A stretch of 64,000 bases of DNA from Streptomyces cyanogenus (GTDB lineage Bacteria > Actinomycetota > Actinomycetes > Streptomycetales > Streptomycetaceae), in assembly GCF_017526105.1 (NCBI RefSeq), contig NZ_CP071839.1, positions 2,904,501-2,968,500 of the forward strand. Direction: 5' to 3'. The position numbers and the translations under genes are program-made. This document shows, in pieces, positions 46,292 to 54,642 of this stretch. Under the pieces are notes generated by a model that ran no database searches, was not told the origin of the DNA, and saw nothing but the letters and a program-made list of their open reading frames with translations. Each line of letters starts with the position of its first letter. Within the stretch, counting starts at the first letter, position 1.

Positions 46292-46957
46292 TCAGCCACC
46301 GGCACCAGCACCCGCACCGGCCCCGGCACCAGCACCCGCACCGGCACCGGCACCCGCGCCGGCACCAGCACCCGCACCCGCGCCCGCACCGGCTCCAGCA
46401 CCGGCCCCAGCACCAGCACCCGCACCAGCACCCGCACCGGCTCCAGCCCCAGCACCCGCACCCGCACCCGCACCGGCTCCAGCACCGGCCCCAGCACCAG
46501 CACCCGCTCCAGCCCCGGCACCGGCACCCGCTCCAGCACCAGCACCCGCACCGGCTCCAGCACCGGCCCCAGCGCCGGCACCCGCTCCAGCCCCGGCACC
46601 CGCACCGGCTCCAGCCCCGGCACCCGCTCCAGCCCCGGCACCCGCACCAGCCCCAGCACCCGCACCCGCACCCGCACCGGCTCCAGCGCCGGCACCAGCA
46701 CCAGCACCAGCACCAGCACCAGCACCAGCACCAGCACCCTTGCCCTTAACCGGCTTGTTGTGCTTGTTGTTGTGCTTGGACTTGTGGTCGTTGGAGTGCT
46801 TGGCCTTGTCGTGTACCTGGGTGTGCACCGTCTGCGGTGCGACCGTCGGTGCGGCGAAAGCAGTGGTGGGGAGCAGTACACCGCCGGCTGCCAGGGTGAC
46901 CGTGGTGGCCAGCATCGCGAGCCGCTTCTTGTAGGTCTTGCGCTCGGTGTTCGTCAT
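46292..46957 (-). CDS. Secreted glycine-alanine dipeptide-repeat (silk-like) protein
   Basis: 221 residues from ATG 46957 (GAGGCGG six bases upstream). Residues 1-35 are a signal peptide (TYKKRLAMLATTVTLAAG, cut near AFAAP). Then a His/Lys/Asn-rich segment (KAKHSNDHKSKHNNKHNKP), and from about residue 75 to the end about 73 uninterrupted Gly-Ala pairs closed by GG. The strand choice rests on the signal peptide, ribosome site and stop; the opposite strand gives only Pro-Ala or Thr-Ser-Arg repeats without a proper start. Such runs form beta-sheet fibres in silk; a cell-surface or matrix role is an inference. The repeat is a degenerate hexanucleotide array. Confidence 0.8.
   Translation of the reverse strand: MTNTERKTYKKRLAMLATTVTLAAGGVLLPTTAFAAPTVAPQTVHTQVHDKAKHSNDHKSKHNNKHNKPVKGKGAGAGAGAGAGAGAGAGAGAGAGAGAGAGAGAGAGAGAGAGAGAGAGAGAGAGAGAGAGAGAGAGAGAGAGAGAGAGAGAGAGAGAGAGAGAGAGAGAGAGAGAGAGAGAGAGAGAGAGAGAGAGAGAGAGAGAGAGAGAGAGAGAGG
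46298..46738. repeat. Hexanucleotide tandem repeat encoding Gly-Ala
   Basis: About 73 units of G-C-[AT/CC]-C-C-x on the plus strand (GCACCG, GCACCA, GCACCC, GCTCCA, GCCCCA and similar). The last third is nearly pure GCACCA (GCTGGT/GGTGCT codons on the coding strand). Variation falls on third codon positions, so the Gly-Ala protein sequence is kept. Length change by slippage would stay in frame. Confidence 0.9.
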
Positions 46958-47097
46958 GGGAATCCGCCTCCGTGGGGGGTTGGTGCCCGAGCCGTTCTCG
47001 GGCTGCTTCAAATGAACCCCGGCGGCCACACCCCGGTCAGGTTCCGGGAAGTCGTAACTTGACGAACCGGACATAACGGTGTTAAACGCAGATGCCG

Positions 47098-47133
47098 AGC
47101 CCCGGCCCAGGGGTCAGGTCCCGGGCCGGGGCT
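47098..47133 (-). terminator. Terminator of the GH3 beta-glucosidase gene
   Basis: AGCCCCGGCCC (47098-47108) pairs with GGGCCGGGGCT (47123-47133), 26 bases after the GH3 stop codon. There is no U-run. Confidence 0.65.
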
Positions 47134-47158
47134 GCTCATGCGGGAGGCTTGTCCCGGA

Positions 47159-49600
47159 TCAGACGTTAATCGGCGCGGTCAGCCTGCGGTCGGCGATCGA
47201 GCGTCCGGCGGCGATCTCGTACGAACCCTTCACACATACCCACGCCTCCCCCGTCTCGTCCCAGACCTCGAAGGCGCGGCGCGGCAGCTCCACGGTGGCC
47301 TCGGCACTCTCCCCCGGCCCGGCCTCGACGGACGCGAAGCCCGCCAGCAGGCGCGCCGGGCGCTCCGGGCCGGGCCCGGCCGGGGAGACGTAGACCTGGA
47401 CGACCTCCCGGCCGGCCCGCTCGCCGGTGTTGCGCACCCGCACCCGGACGGTGGTGCCCTCGACTTTCAGGGACTCGTAGGCCCAGTCGGTGTAGCCGAG
47501 GCCGTGGCCGAAGGGGTACGACGGGGTGCGGCCGGCCTGGTCCCAGGCCCGGTAGCCGATGAACACGCCCTCGCTGTACGGAAGTTCGCCGTCGACCGGG
47601 ACGACCTGGGTGACCGGGGCGTCGGCGAGGGGGCCCCAGGTGGTGGGGAGCCGGCCGCCGGGCTCGTGCGCGCCGGTGAGGACGTCGGCGAGGGCGCCGC
47701 CGCCCTCCTGGCCGGGGAACCAGGTCAGCAGGACGGCGGCGACCTCGTCCCGCCAGGGCAGCTCCACCGGGGAGCCGGCGTTGACGACCACGACGGTGTT
47801 CGGGTTGGCGGCGGCGACCGCGCGAACGAGGTCGTCCTGGCGGCCGGGCAGGGTCAGGTCCCGGCGGTCGAAGCCCTCGGACTCCACGCGGTCGGTGGTG
47901 GCGACCACGACGACGGCCGTGCCGGCGGCGCGGGCGGCCTCGACGGCCTCGGCGATCAGCTCGTCCGGGTCGCGCTGCGGGCCGGAGTGGGCGAGCGCGA
48001 AGCCGACCACCTTCATCGGGAGGTCCTCGGGGAGCCGGACGACGTGGGTGAGGGCGACGTCGACCGGTTCGCCGGCGGTCAGCTCCACCTCGGCCCGGGG
48101 GACGGGGGCGCCCAAGAAGGCCTCGAACGGATCGTCCTTGTCGGGGCGCTGGACGTCGTCGTAGTACGTCGTGCCGTCGACGGTGAGGGTGAAGGGGCCC
48201 ATGCCCTTGATCCCGAAGCGGTGCGGGCCGGACTCGCGGGGGGTGAAGGTGCCCGTCAGCTCGACGGTGTGGAGGTTGTCGTGGGTGACGCCGTCGGGGA
48301 GGTCGGAGCCCATCCACTGGATGAGGCCGCCGGGGGCGGAGCGGCTGCCGACGACCTCGCCGGCGGCGTCGCGGCAGACGGCGCGCAGGGTCAAGCCCTG
48401 GTCGGCGACGGCGAGTTCGGTGGCCGGGTCGGCGCCGACGGCGTAGGTGAGGGCGCCCTCGGGGAGGGCGGCGGTGAGGCCGTCGAGCGGGGAGACGATC
48501 CGGGCCGGGAAGACGGTGGCCGAGCCGCCGCCGAGCACGCGGGCGTCGCGGGCGGCGGCGCCGATCAGGGCCACGGTGCCGTGGGGCGGCAGCGGCAGGG
48601 CGCGGTTCTCGTTGCGCACCAGGACGAAGGAGCGGCGGGCGATCTCGCGGGCCAGGGCCTCGCCGTCGACCGGCGCGGGCGGTGCGGGGACCACCGGTTC
48701 GGCGCCGGCCAGGATGCCGACCCGGGCGGCGAGCCGCAGTACCCGGCGGACGGCCGCGTCGACCGCGGCCTCGCCCACCCTGCCGTCCCGCACGGCCCGG
48801 GCGAGCGCGGGGCCGTAGACGGTCCGGGGACCGGGCATGGCGACGTCCAGGCCGCCGTTGACGGCGCCGACGGTGTCCCGGGCGGCCGTCCAGTCGGAGA
48901 CGTTGCAGCCGTCGAAGTCCCATTCGCCGCGCAGGACCTCGTTGACGAGGTGGTGGTGCTCGGTCATCGTCGTGCCGTTGACGCTGTTGTAGGCGGTCAT
49001 GACGCCCCAGGGGCGGGCGTTCTCGACGATGGCCTCGAAGGGGGCCAGGTACAGCTCGCGCAGGGCGCGTTCGGGGACCAGGTTGTTCACCGTGAGGCGG
49101 TCGGTCTCGGCGTCGTTGGCGACGAAGTGCTTGACGGTGGTGCCGACTCCGCCGGACTGGACGCCGCGGACGTACCCGGTGCCGATGACGCCGGTCAGGT
49201 AGGGGTCCTCGCTGTAGCACTCGAAGTGGCGGCCGCCGAGCGGGGAGCGGTGCAGGTTGACCGTGGGGGCGAGCAGGACGTGGACGCCCTTGCGGCGGGC
49301 CTCCTGGGCGAGCAGGACGCCGGCGCGGCGGGCGAGTTCGGGGTCCCAGGTGGCGGCGAGCGCGGTCGGGGAGGGCAGGGCGACGGAGGGGTCGTCGGCA
49401 CTCCAGCGCACGCCCCGGACGCCGATCGGGCCGTCCGACATCACCAGGGACTCCAGGCCGATCTCGGGCAGTGCGGGCAGGGTCCACATGTCCTGGCCGG
49501 CCAGCAGCCGCGCCTTGGCGTCGAGGTCGAGCGTGCCGAGGGCGGCCTCCACGACCGCCTCGCGGGCCTTGTCGGCCGGGGTGGGCTGGGCTCCCGCCAT
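47159..49600 (-). CDS. Glycoside hydrolase family 3 beta-glucosidase with PA14 insert
   Basis: 813 residues from ATG 49600 (GAGGAGG upstream). N-terminal GH3 barrel: LLAGQDMWTLP, VMSDGPIGVRGVRW, LLAPTVNLHRSPLGGRHFECY, VKHFVANDAET and the nucleophile Asp in FDGCNVSDWTAA. The alpha/beta sandwich begins at LARRSFVLVRNENRALP. A PA14-like insert (GTFTPRESGPHRFGIKGMGP, VDGTTYYDD) lies near residues 390-540. The C-terminal FnIII-like domain has GHGLGYTDWAYES and RRAFEVWDETGEAWV. No signal peptide, so it probably cleaves imported beta-glucosides or oligosaccharides in the cytoplasm. Divergent from a TetR gene that may control it. Confidence 0.95.
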   Translation of the reverse strand: MAGAQPTPADKAREAVVEAALGTLDLDAKARLLAGQDMWTLPALPEIGLESLVMSDGPIGVRGVRWSADDPSVALPSPTALAATWDPELARRAGVLLAQEARRKGVHVLLAPTVNLHRSPLGGRHFECYSEDPYLTGVIGTGYVRGVQSGGVGTTVKHFVANDAETDRLTVNNLVPERALRELYLAPFEAIVENARPWGVMTAYNSVNGTTMTEHHHLVNEVLRGEWDFDGCNVSDWTAARDTVGAVNGGLDVAMPGPRTVYGPALARAVRDGRVGEAAVDAAVRRVLRLAARVGILAGAEPVVPAPPAPVDGEALAREIARRSFVLVRNENRALPLPPHGTVALIGAAARDARVLGGGSATVFPARIVSPLDGLTAALPEGALTYAVGADPATELAVADQGLTLRAVCRDAAGEVVGSRSAPGGLIQWMGSDLPDGVTHDNLHTVELTGTFTPRESGPHRFGIKGMGPFTLTVDGTTYYDDVQRPDKDDPFEAFLGAPVPRAEVELTAGEPVDVALTHVVRLPEDLPMKVVGFALAHSGPQRDPDELIAEAVEAARAAGTAVVVVATTDRVESEGFDRRDLTLPGRQDDLVRAVAAANPNTVVVVNAGSPVELPWRDEVAAVLLTWFPGQEGGGALADVLTGAHEPGGRLPTTWGPLADAPVTQVVPVDGELPYSEGVFIGYRAWDQAGRTPSYPFGHGLGYTDWAYESLKVEGTTVRVRVRNTGERAGREVVQVYVSPAGPGPERPARLLAGFASVEAGPGESAEATVELPRRAFEVWDETGEAWVCVKGSYEIAAGRSIADRRLTAPINV

Positions 49601-49721
49601 CGCGGTTCCTCCTCGTCGAGTCCGTTCAGGTGGGTCCATCGTGCCCGCGCGGCCTGTAGAGCGGTAGGTTTCGTCATCTTGCCGTTATGTTCGCGGTGGA
49701 GGGATGTCGTACGGTGTCGTC

Positions 49722-50285
49722 ATGAGCGCGAGGGTCAGGAGCGAGGAGCGGCGCGCGGAGATCGTCGGGGCCGCGCTCGAGGTGATCGCCGAGCGGGGGT
49801 ACCGGGGGGCGAGCCTGGCCGCGGTGGCCGAGCGCGTCGGGCTGACCCAGCAGGGGCTGCTGCACTACTTCCCCACCAAGGACGCCCTGCTGGTGGCCGT
49901 GCTCCAGGAGCGGGACCGGTGGGACGCGGTGCCGGACCCGCAGTGGCGGATGGATCTGCTGGCCTCGCTGGTCGAGTACAACGCGATGCGGCCGGCGATC
50001 ATCCAGACCTTCTCGGCGCTGCTCGGCGAGAGCGTGACGGAGGGGCATCCGGCGCGGGAGTACTTCACCGAGCGGTATGCGCGTGTCCGCGCGGCCATGG
50101 CCGCGGTCCTGCGCACCGAGTACGGGGACCGGCTGCCCAACGGGCTCACCCCCGAGCGGACCGCCCCGCTGCTCGTGGCGGTGATGGACGGCCTCCAGTA
50201 CCAGTGGCTCCTGGACCCGGAGTCGGTGGACATGCCGGGCGCCTTCCGTGACTTCCTGCGGCTGCTGGGCGAGCCGGTGGAGTAG
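49722..50285 (+). CDS. TetR-family regulator next to the beta-glucosidase
   Basis: 187 residues from ATG 49722, seven bases after the start of a TACGGT -10-like box (leaderless); the earlier ATG at 49704 touches GGAGGG and was not used. The HTH is ERRAEIVGAALEVIAERGYRG then ASLAAVAERVGLTQQGLLHYFPTKDALL. The C-terminal domain (MDLLASLVEYNA, EYFTERYARVRA) resembles the TetR_C group of sugar-related regulators. The divergent GH3 gene is the obvious target, 121 bases away. Confidence 0.9.
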   Translation: MSARVRSEERRAEIVGAALEVIAERGYRGASLAAVAERVGLTQQGLLHYFPTKDALLVAVLQERDRWDAVPDPQWRMDLLASLVEYNAMRPAIIQTFSALLGESVTEGHPAREYFTERYARVRAAMAAVLRTEYGDRLPNGLTPERTAPLLVAVMDGLQYQWLLDPESVDMPGAFRDFLRLLGEPVE

Positions 50286-50417
50286 GGCACCCCTGGAAGC
50301 GGGCGGCACCGCGGCCCCGAGGGCGCGCGCAGCCGGAGCCGCGCCGGGCCATGGCGGATGACCCCCCTCGGCGCCTACCGTGGGACGGCCCGCACCGACG
50401 GAAGGACACCAACTCCC

Positions 50418-51677
50418 GTGCTCCGCATACGCGTTCGCTCCGGCGTCCTCGGTCTGGCCCTGTTGGCCGGACTGGCCGTTCCCCCGGCCACCGCCTCCGC
50501 CGCACCGGCCACCGCCCCCTCCCCCACCGCCGAGGAGCAGCGGCTCGACGGCGCCGTGCCGCAGGAGATCCTCCGGCGGTCGGGATTCGACGGCGTGGCG
50601 GCGGAGTTCGGCCGTGCGCTGGAGGGGGCGCACGACTACGCGCAGGCCCGCCGCATCGTCGTACGGGAGGGATCCGCACTGTGGCGGCGGGCCGTGGACC
50701 GGGCGCAGGGGCGGGGGCCGGCGGGTGGTGACCTGAGCCGGGACGACGACCGGCCGCTGTACTGGGCGCGGCTGGGGATGAGCCGGCACGTGCGCACCTG
50801 GGAGCCCCGGTTCGGCCTCACCGGCGGACAACGGGACGCGTTGCTGGACCGGTTGGAGCGGACCTCGCGGGGGCAGACCGACATCCGCTACCCGGCGTCC
50901 GGCCGGCTGCGGCGCGTGCTGCTCACCGGTTTCGACCCGTTCACGCTCGACCGGGACATCCGTATCTCCAACCCCTCCGGGGCGACGGCGCTCGCGCTCG
51001 ACGGCACGGTGGTCGAGACGGCGCGGGGGCCGGCCCGGATCGAGACCGCCGTGTTCCCGGTGCGCTGGGACGACTTCGCCGAGGGCACGGTGGAGCGGAC
51101 GCTGCGGCCGTACCTGCCGAGGGTGGACCTGTTCACGACCGTGAGCCAGGGCCGCGTCGGCCGGTTCGACATCGAGCGCACCAACGGTGCCTGGCGCGGC
51201 GGCTTCCCGGACAACGACAACGTCTCCCGGACCGGGACCGTCCCGGTCGCCGACCCGTCGGCACAGCCGCAGTGGACGGGCACGACCCTGCCGTACGCCG
51301 CCGTCGTGGCCGCGCCGACGGGCCGCTTCCCGGTGTACGACCACACGGAGGTGACCGAGATCCCGGCGGGCGGCGGCGATCCCGTCGTACGGCCGGACGG
51401 ACCGACCCCCGGCTCCACCGCGCGCGCCGGGGCCGGCGGGGACTACCTGTCCAACGAGATCGCCTACCGGGCCACCCTGCTGCGGGACCGGCTCGGGCTG
51501 CACGACACCCTGCCCGGCGGGCATGTGCACACCCCGGTGCTCCGGTTCGGGGCCGGGAACACCACGGAGGTGACCGACCCCGAGTTCGTGCGCAACCGGC
51601 TGGACATCGTGGGGCAGGTGCGGGCGATCGTGGCCGTGTCCGTGGGCGCGACGGCGAACGCCCCGGTCAGGAAGTGA
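50418..51677 (+). CDS. Secreted pyroglutamyl-peptidase-I-like protein, catalytic Cys replaced by Ser
   Basis: 419 residues from GTG 50418. A signal peptide (VLGLALLAGLAVPPATASAAP) precedes a 140-residue helical region. The C-terminal 240 residues follow the peptidase C15 fold: RRVLLTGFDPFTLD, PSGATALALDG, FPVRWDDF, QGRVGRFDIERTNG (the family Glu region), GGDYLSNEIAYRATLLRDRLG and GGHVHTPVL (catalytic His). In true enzymes the third block reads like AGTYVCNHLMY; here Cys is Ser345. It may be inactive, a serine variant or a binding protein. Its end overlaps the converging EI24 gene by 11 bases. Confidence 0.8.
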   Translation: MLRIRVRSGVLGLALLAGLAVPPATASAAPATAPSPTAEEQRLDGAVPQEILRRSGFDGVAAEFGRALEGAHDYAQARRIVVREGSALWRRAVDRAQGRGPAGGDLSRDDDRPLYWARLGMSRHVRTWEPRFGLTGGQRDALLDRLERTSRGQTDIRYPASGRLRRVLLTGFDPFTLDRDIRISNPSGATALALDGTVVETARGPARIETAVFPVRWDDFAEGTVERTLRPYLPRVDLFTTVSQGRVGRFDIERTNGAWRGGFPDNDNVSRTGTVPVADPSAQPQWTGTTLPYAAVVAAPTGRFPVYDHTEVTEIPAGGGDPVVRPDGPTPGSTARAGAGGDYLSNEIAYRATLLRDRLGLHDTLPGGHVHTPVLRFGAGNTTEVTDPEFVRNRLDIVGQVRAIVAVSVGATANAPVRK

Positions 51678-52455
51678 CGTTCTGTGCCGTCTCCTCGGCC
51701 TCACCGGCGATCTCCTCGCCGAGCAGGTCCCGGGCGAGGAGCGTGGCGCCCGCGACCGCGCCCGGCATCAGGAACACCGCGACGAACGGGACCAGGAAGG
51801 CCAGGCCCAGGGGCGTGCCGAAGCCCCAGACCAGGGCCTTGCGGGAGCGGAGCAGGGTGAGGCGGGCGCGCAGGTCGACGCCCCGGCGCTGCATCGCCAC
51901 GGCGGCGAGTTCCTCGGTGAGGAAGAAGCCGGTGACGAAGAAGCCGATCACGGGTACGACGGTCTGCCCGACGAACGGCAGGAACCCGAGGGCGAAGAGC
52001 AGGACGCCCCACAGGCCGGCCCGGGCCAGGATGCGCACGCTGTCCCGGGCCGAGATCCACAGCTCGCGCCAGAGCGGGAGGCCGGACCGGGGAGCGATGC
52101 CGTCGGGCGAGACGTCGGCGTCGACCCTCTCCGAGAGGCTCTCGTAGAAGGGCTGGCCGACCAGCAGGGTGACGGCGGTGAACGTCAGCACGGCGAGCAG
52201 CAGGCCGAGGGCGAACAGGACGGCCGTCAGGAAGCCGCGGAAGAGGCCCTGCCAGGGGCTGGACCAGTCGTCCGCGAACGGGGTCGCCCAGCCGACCGCG
52301 TCGGCGCCCCACAGGGCGAGCGCGACCAGCGCGGCCGCGTACAGCACCAGTGTGATCAGGCCGGGCAGCAGTCCGAACCCGTACTGCCGTCCGTGCCGGG
52401 CCACCCAGCGCTGGCCTTTCAGCAGATAACCGAAACCCACCCCGAGATCGCGCAT
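51667..52455 (-). CDS. EI24/CysZ-like membrane protein
   Basis: 262 residues, with five or six hydrophobic segments: FGLLPGLITLVLYAAALVALALWG, FRGFLTAVLFALGLLLAVLTFTAVTLLVG, AGLWGVLLFALGFLPFVGQTVVPVIGFFVTGFFL and the last LVWGFGTPLGLAFLVPFVAVFLMPGAVAGATLL. QPFYESLSERVD is the EI24 loop. The family includes CysZ sulphate channels; for Streptomyces members the solute is unknown. Single gene, transcribed away from the MarR gene only 50 bases further. Confidence 0.85.
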   Translation of the reverse strand: MRDLGVGFGYLLKGQRWVARHGRQYGFGLLPGLITLVLYAAALVALALWGADAVGWATPFADDWSSPWQGLFRGFLTAVLFALGLLLAVLTFTAVTLLVGQPFYESLSERVDADVSPDGIAPRSGLPLWRELWISARDSVRILARAGLWGVLLFALGFLPFVGQTVVPVIGFFVTGFFLTEELAAVAMQRRGVDLRARLTLLRSRKALVWGFGTPLGLAFLVPFVAVFLMPGAVAGATLLARDLLGEEIAGEAEETAQNVTS

Positions 52456-52507
52456 GACGAGGACTTTACTGGCTCGGCCGGACGGCTGTGGCTGCGGTTG
52501 CGGCTGC

Positions 52508-52945
52508 TCAGACGTCCAGCATGCGGCGGAGCAGGTCGCGCAGGGAGCCGCGCTCGTCGTCGGTGAGGGCGGCGAGCGGCTCGCGCGCGAAGTGCAGGCC
52601 CTCGCGCAGGTCCCGGGCCACCCGGCGGCCCTCCTCGGTGGCGGCGGCCACCTTCACCCGGCGGTCGGCCGGGTCCGGGCGGCGCTCCACCAGGCCGCGG
52701 GACTCCAGGCGGTCCACGATCCCGGTGACGTTCGACGGCTCGCACTTCAGCTTCTGCGCCAGCTTGCGCATGGGCAGCGGCTCCAGGGAGAGCAGGCTGA
52801 GCAGCCGGGCCTGCGGGCCGGTCAGCGTGTGCTCGCCCGCCGCCTTCTCGTAGTCCGCGTAGAAGCGGGCCACGACGTCACCGATCAGCTCCACGACTTC
52901 CAGGGTGAGGGCGTCGGGGCGATGACTCTTGGATGGGGTGGACAT
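52508..52945 (-). CDS. MarR-family regulator
   Basis: 145 residues. LTGPQARLLSLLSLEPLPMRKLAQKLKCEPSNVTG is the winged-helix DNA-reading part (recognition helix CEPSNVTGIVDRLESRG), PDPADRRVKVAAATEEGRR the wing. The single cysteine lies just before the recognition helix; the N-terminal redox cysteine of OhrR is missing. The divergent oxidoreductase at 53034 and the inverted repeats between them (52963-53018) suggest it controls that gene and itself in response to an electrophile or phenolic compound. Confidence 0.9.
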   Translation of the reverse strand: MSTPSKSHRPDALTLEVVELIGDVVARFYADYEKAAGEHTLTGPQARLLSLLSLEPLPMRKLAQKLKCEPSNVTGIVDRLESRGLVERRPDPADRRVKVAAATEEGRRVARDLREGLHFAREPLAALTDDERGSLRDLLRRMLDV

Positions 52946-52962
52946 GGTCTGAAGGATACCCG

Positions 52963-53018
52963 GTTACTTGACATCATGAAATATTCAGGTGCAGGGTTGT
53001 TTAAGGTACTGAAGTAAC
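52963..53018. promoter_or_regulatory. MarR/oxidoreductase control region with inverted repeats
   Basis: GTTACTT (52963-52969) and AAGTAAC (53012-53018) are inverted 42 bases apart. Between them lie TTGACA (52968-52973) and the near-palindrome TGAAATATTCA (52977-52987). This short AT-rich block stands out in a G+C-rich region and lies between divergent starts, as expected for a MarR operator with promoters. Confidence 0.55.
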
Positions 53019-53033
53019 AGGAAAGGCGCTGTC

Positions 53034-54032
53034 ATGATCAACCGCGAGTGGCACCTGCTCAGCCGTCCCGTCGGCTGGCCGAAGCCCGAGGACTTCGCCC
53101 TGGTCGAGGCGCCGGTCCCGACCCCGGGCGAGGGTCAGGTGCTGGTGCGGAACAAGTACCTCTCCGTCGACCCGTACATGCGCGGCCGGATGAGCGAGGC
53201 GAAGTCGTACGTCGCCCCCTTCGAGCTGGGCAAGGTCATGCAGGGCGGCGCGGTCGGCGAGGTGATCGAGTCCCGCGCCGAGGGCATCGCGGTCGGTGAC
53301 CACGTCCTGCACTTCCTCGGCTGGCGCGAGTACGCGGCCGTGGACGCCGGGCACGCCGTCAAGGTCGACGCCCAGGCCGCACCCCTGTCGACGTACCTGG
53401 GCGTCCTCGGCATGACCGGCCTGACCGCCTACGCCGGCCTGCTGCGCACCGCCTCCTTCAAGGAGGGCGACGCCGTGTTCGTGTCGGGCGCCGCGGGGGC
53501 CGTGGGCAGCCAGGTGGGCCAGATCGCCAAGCTCAAGGGCGCCTCCCGGGTCATCGGCTCGGCCGGCTCCGACGAGAAGGTCAGGCTGCTGGTGGAGGAG
53601 TACGGCTTCGACGCCGCGTTCAACTACAAGAGCGGCCCGGTCGCCGAGCAGTTGCGCGAGGCGGCACCCGACGGCATCGACGTCTACTTCGACAACGTCG
53701 GCGGGGACCACCTGGAGGCCGCCATCGGCTCCCTGAACGAGGGCGGCCGGATCGCGGTCTGCGGCATGATCTCGGTCTACAACAACACCGAGCCCGCCCC
53801 CGGCCCGAGGAACCTCGCCCGCCTCATCCAGACCCGGGGCCGCATCGAGGGCTTCCTGGTCGGCGACCACTACGACCTTCAGCCGCAGTTCGTCCAGGAG
53901 GTCGGCCCGTGGGTCGCCTCGGGCGCGCTGAAGTACCGGGAGACCGTGGTCGAGGGCATCGAGAACAACCTGGAGGCGTTCCTCGGGGTCCTGCGCGGCG
54001 ACAACGTCGGCAAGATGGTCGTCAAGCTCTGA
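53034..54032 (+). CDS. NADP-dependent medium-chain oxidoreductase (CurA/leukotriene B4 dehydrogenase type)
   Basis: 332 residues, zinc-free MDR enzyme. NREWHLLSRPVGWPKPEDF at the start, SVDPYMRGRMSE, MQGGAVGEVIES, LGVLGMTGLTAYAGLL, VFVSGAAGAVGSQVGQIAKLKG (NADPH-binding A-x-x-G-x-x-G), DVYFDNVGGDHLEAAI and CGMISVYNN are all family blocks. Enzymes of this group reduce the double bond of alpha,beta-unsaturated aldehydes and ketones. Control by the divergent MarR gene would fit a detoxification role. The ribosome site is AACAGGAAAGG. Confidence 0.93.
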   Translation: MINREWHLLSRPVGWPKPEDFALVEAPVPTPGEGQVLVRNKYLSVDPYMRGRMSEAKSYVAPFELGKVMQGGAVGEVIESRAEGIAVGDHVLHFLGWREYAAVDAGHAVKVDAQAAPLSTYLGVLGMTGLTAYAGLLRTASFKEGDAVFVSGAAGAVGSQVGQIAKLKGASRVIGSAGSDEKVRLLVEEYGFDAAFNYKSGPVAEQLREAAPDGIDVYFDNVGGDHLEAAIGSLNEGGRIAVCGMISVYNNTEPAPGPRNLARLIQTRGRIEGFLVGDHYDLQPQFVQEVGPWVASGALKYRETVVEGIENNLEAFLGVLRGDNVGKMVVKL

Positions 54033-54127
54033 CCTTCCCGTGATTTTCGGCATGCGGTAACTTCTTTCCGAAATCCGTCGGCGATCGTGGGCGCGAGTCG
54101 CGGCGGACCGAGGAGAAGGACAACCGC

Positions 54128-54547
54128 ATGCCCATCACGCAGTCCGACGTCCTGTACACCGCCGTCGCCACCGCCGAGCACGGCCGCGACGGACGGGTCG
54201 CCACGGACGACGGCCGACTCGACGTCGTCGTCAGTCCGCCGAAGGAGATGGGCGGCAGCGGGTCCGGGACCAATCCGGAGCAGCTGTTCGCCGCCGGCTA
54301 CAGCGCGTGCTTCCAGGGGGCCCTGGGCGTGGTCGCCCGGCAGGAGGGCGCCGACGTCTCCGGGTCGACCGTCACCGCGAAGGTCGGGCTCGGGAAGAAC
54401 GACGACGGGTTCGGGATCATCGTGGAGATCTCGGCGAGCATCCCGAACATGGATGCGGCGACCGCGCGGGACCTGGTCGCGAAGGCTCACCAGGTGTGCC
54501 CCTATTCGAAGGCGACCCGGGGAGACATCACCGTGACGCTGGTCTGA
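54128..54547 (+). CDS. ohr: Organic hydroperoxide resistance protein (Ohr, OsmC family)
   Basis: 139 residues. It reduces organic hydroperoxides with a pair of cysteines, here Cys61 in AAGYSACFQGALG and Cys124 in AHQVCPYSKATRG. LYTAVATAEHGRDG and PPKEMGGSGSGTNPEQLFA (Arg/Glu partner region) match Ohr rather than OsmC. GGAGAAGGACAACC before the ATG is the ribosome site. It follows the oxidoreductase by 95 bases. I cannot decide whether it shares the MarR control. A terminator stands just behind. Confidence 0.95.
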   Translation: MPITQSDVLYTAVATAEHGRDGRVATDDGRLDVVVSPPKEMGGSGSGTNPEQLFAAGYSACFQGALGVVARQEGADVSGSTVTAKVGLGKNDDGFGIIVEISASIPNMDAATARDLVAKAHQVCPYSKATRGDITVTLV

Positions 54548-54567
54548 CCTTCGTCGTTTCCACATCG

Positions 54568-54600
54568 GCAGCCGCATCCTTGGACGTGGGGTGCGGCTGC
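54568..54600 (+). terminator. Terminator of ohr
   Basis: GCAGCCGCATCC pairs with GGGGTGCGGCTGC (nine perfect outer pairs), followed by TCTTTCGG. 20 bases after the ohr stop codon. Confidence 0.8.
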
Positions 54601-54642
54601 TCTTTCGGCCGGGGGCGTCTGCCGGGTATCCGCCCCGCGCCC

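Noticed and set aside
46298..46738. CRISPR array
   Set aside because: Short contiguous hexanucleotide units without spacers; no cas genes.
46116..46934. Plus-strand Pro-Ala repeat protein
   Set aside because: It is the antisense of the Gly-Ala array; its N-terminus is unlike a real protein, and signal peptide and ribosome site are on the minus strand.
52508..52945. OhrR, regulator of ohr
   Set aside because: The N-terminal redox cysteine of OhrR is absent and the adjacent divergent gene is an oxidoreductase rather than ohr.
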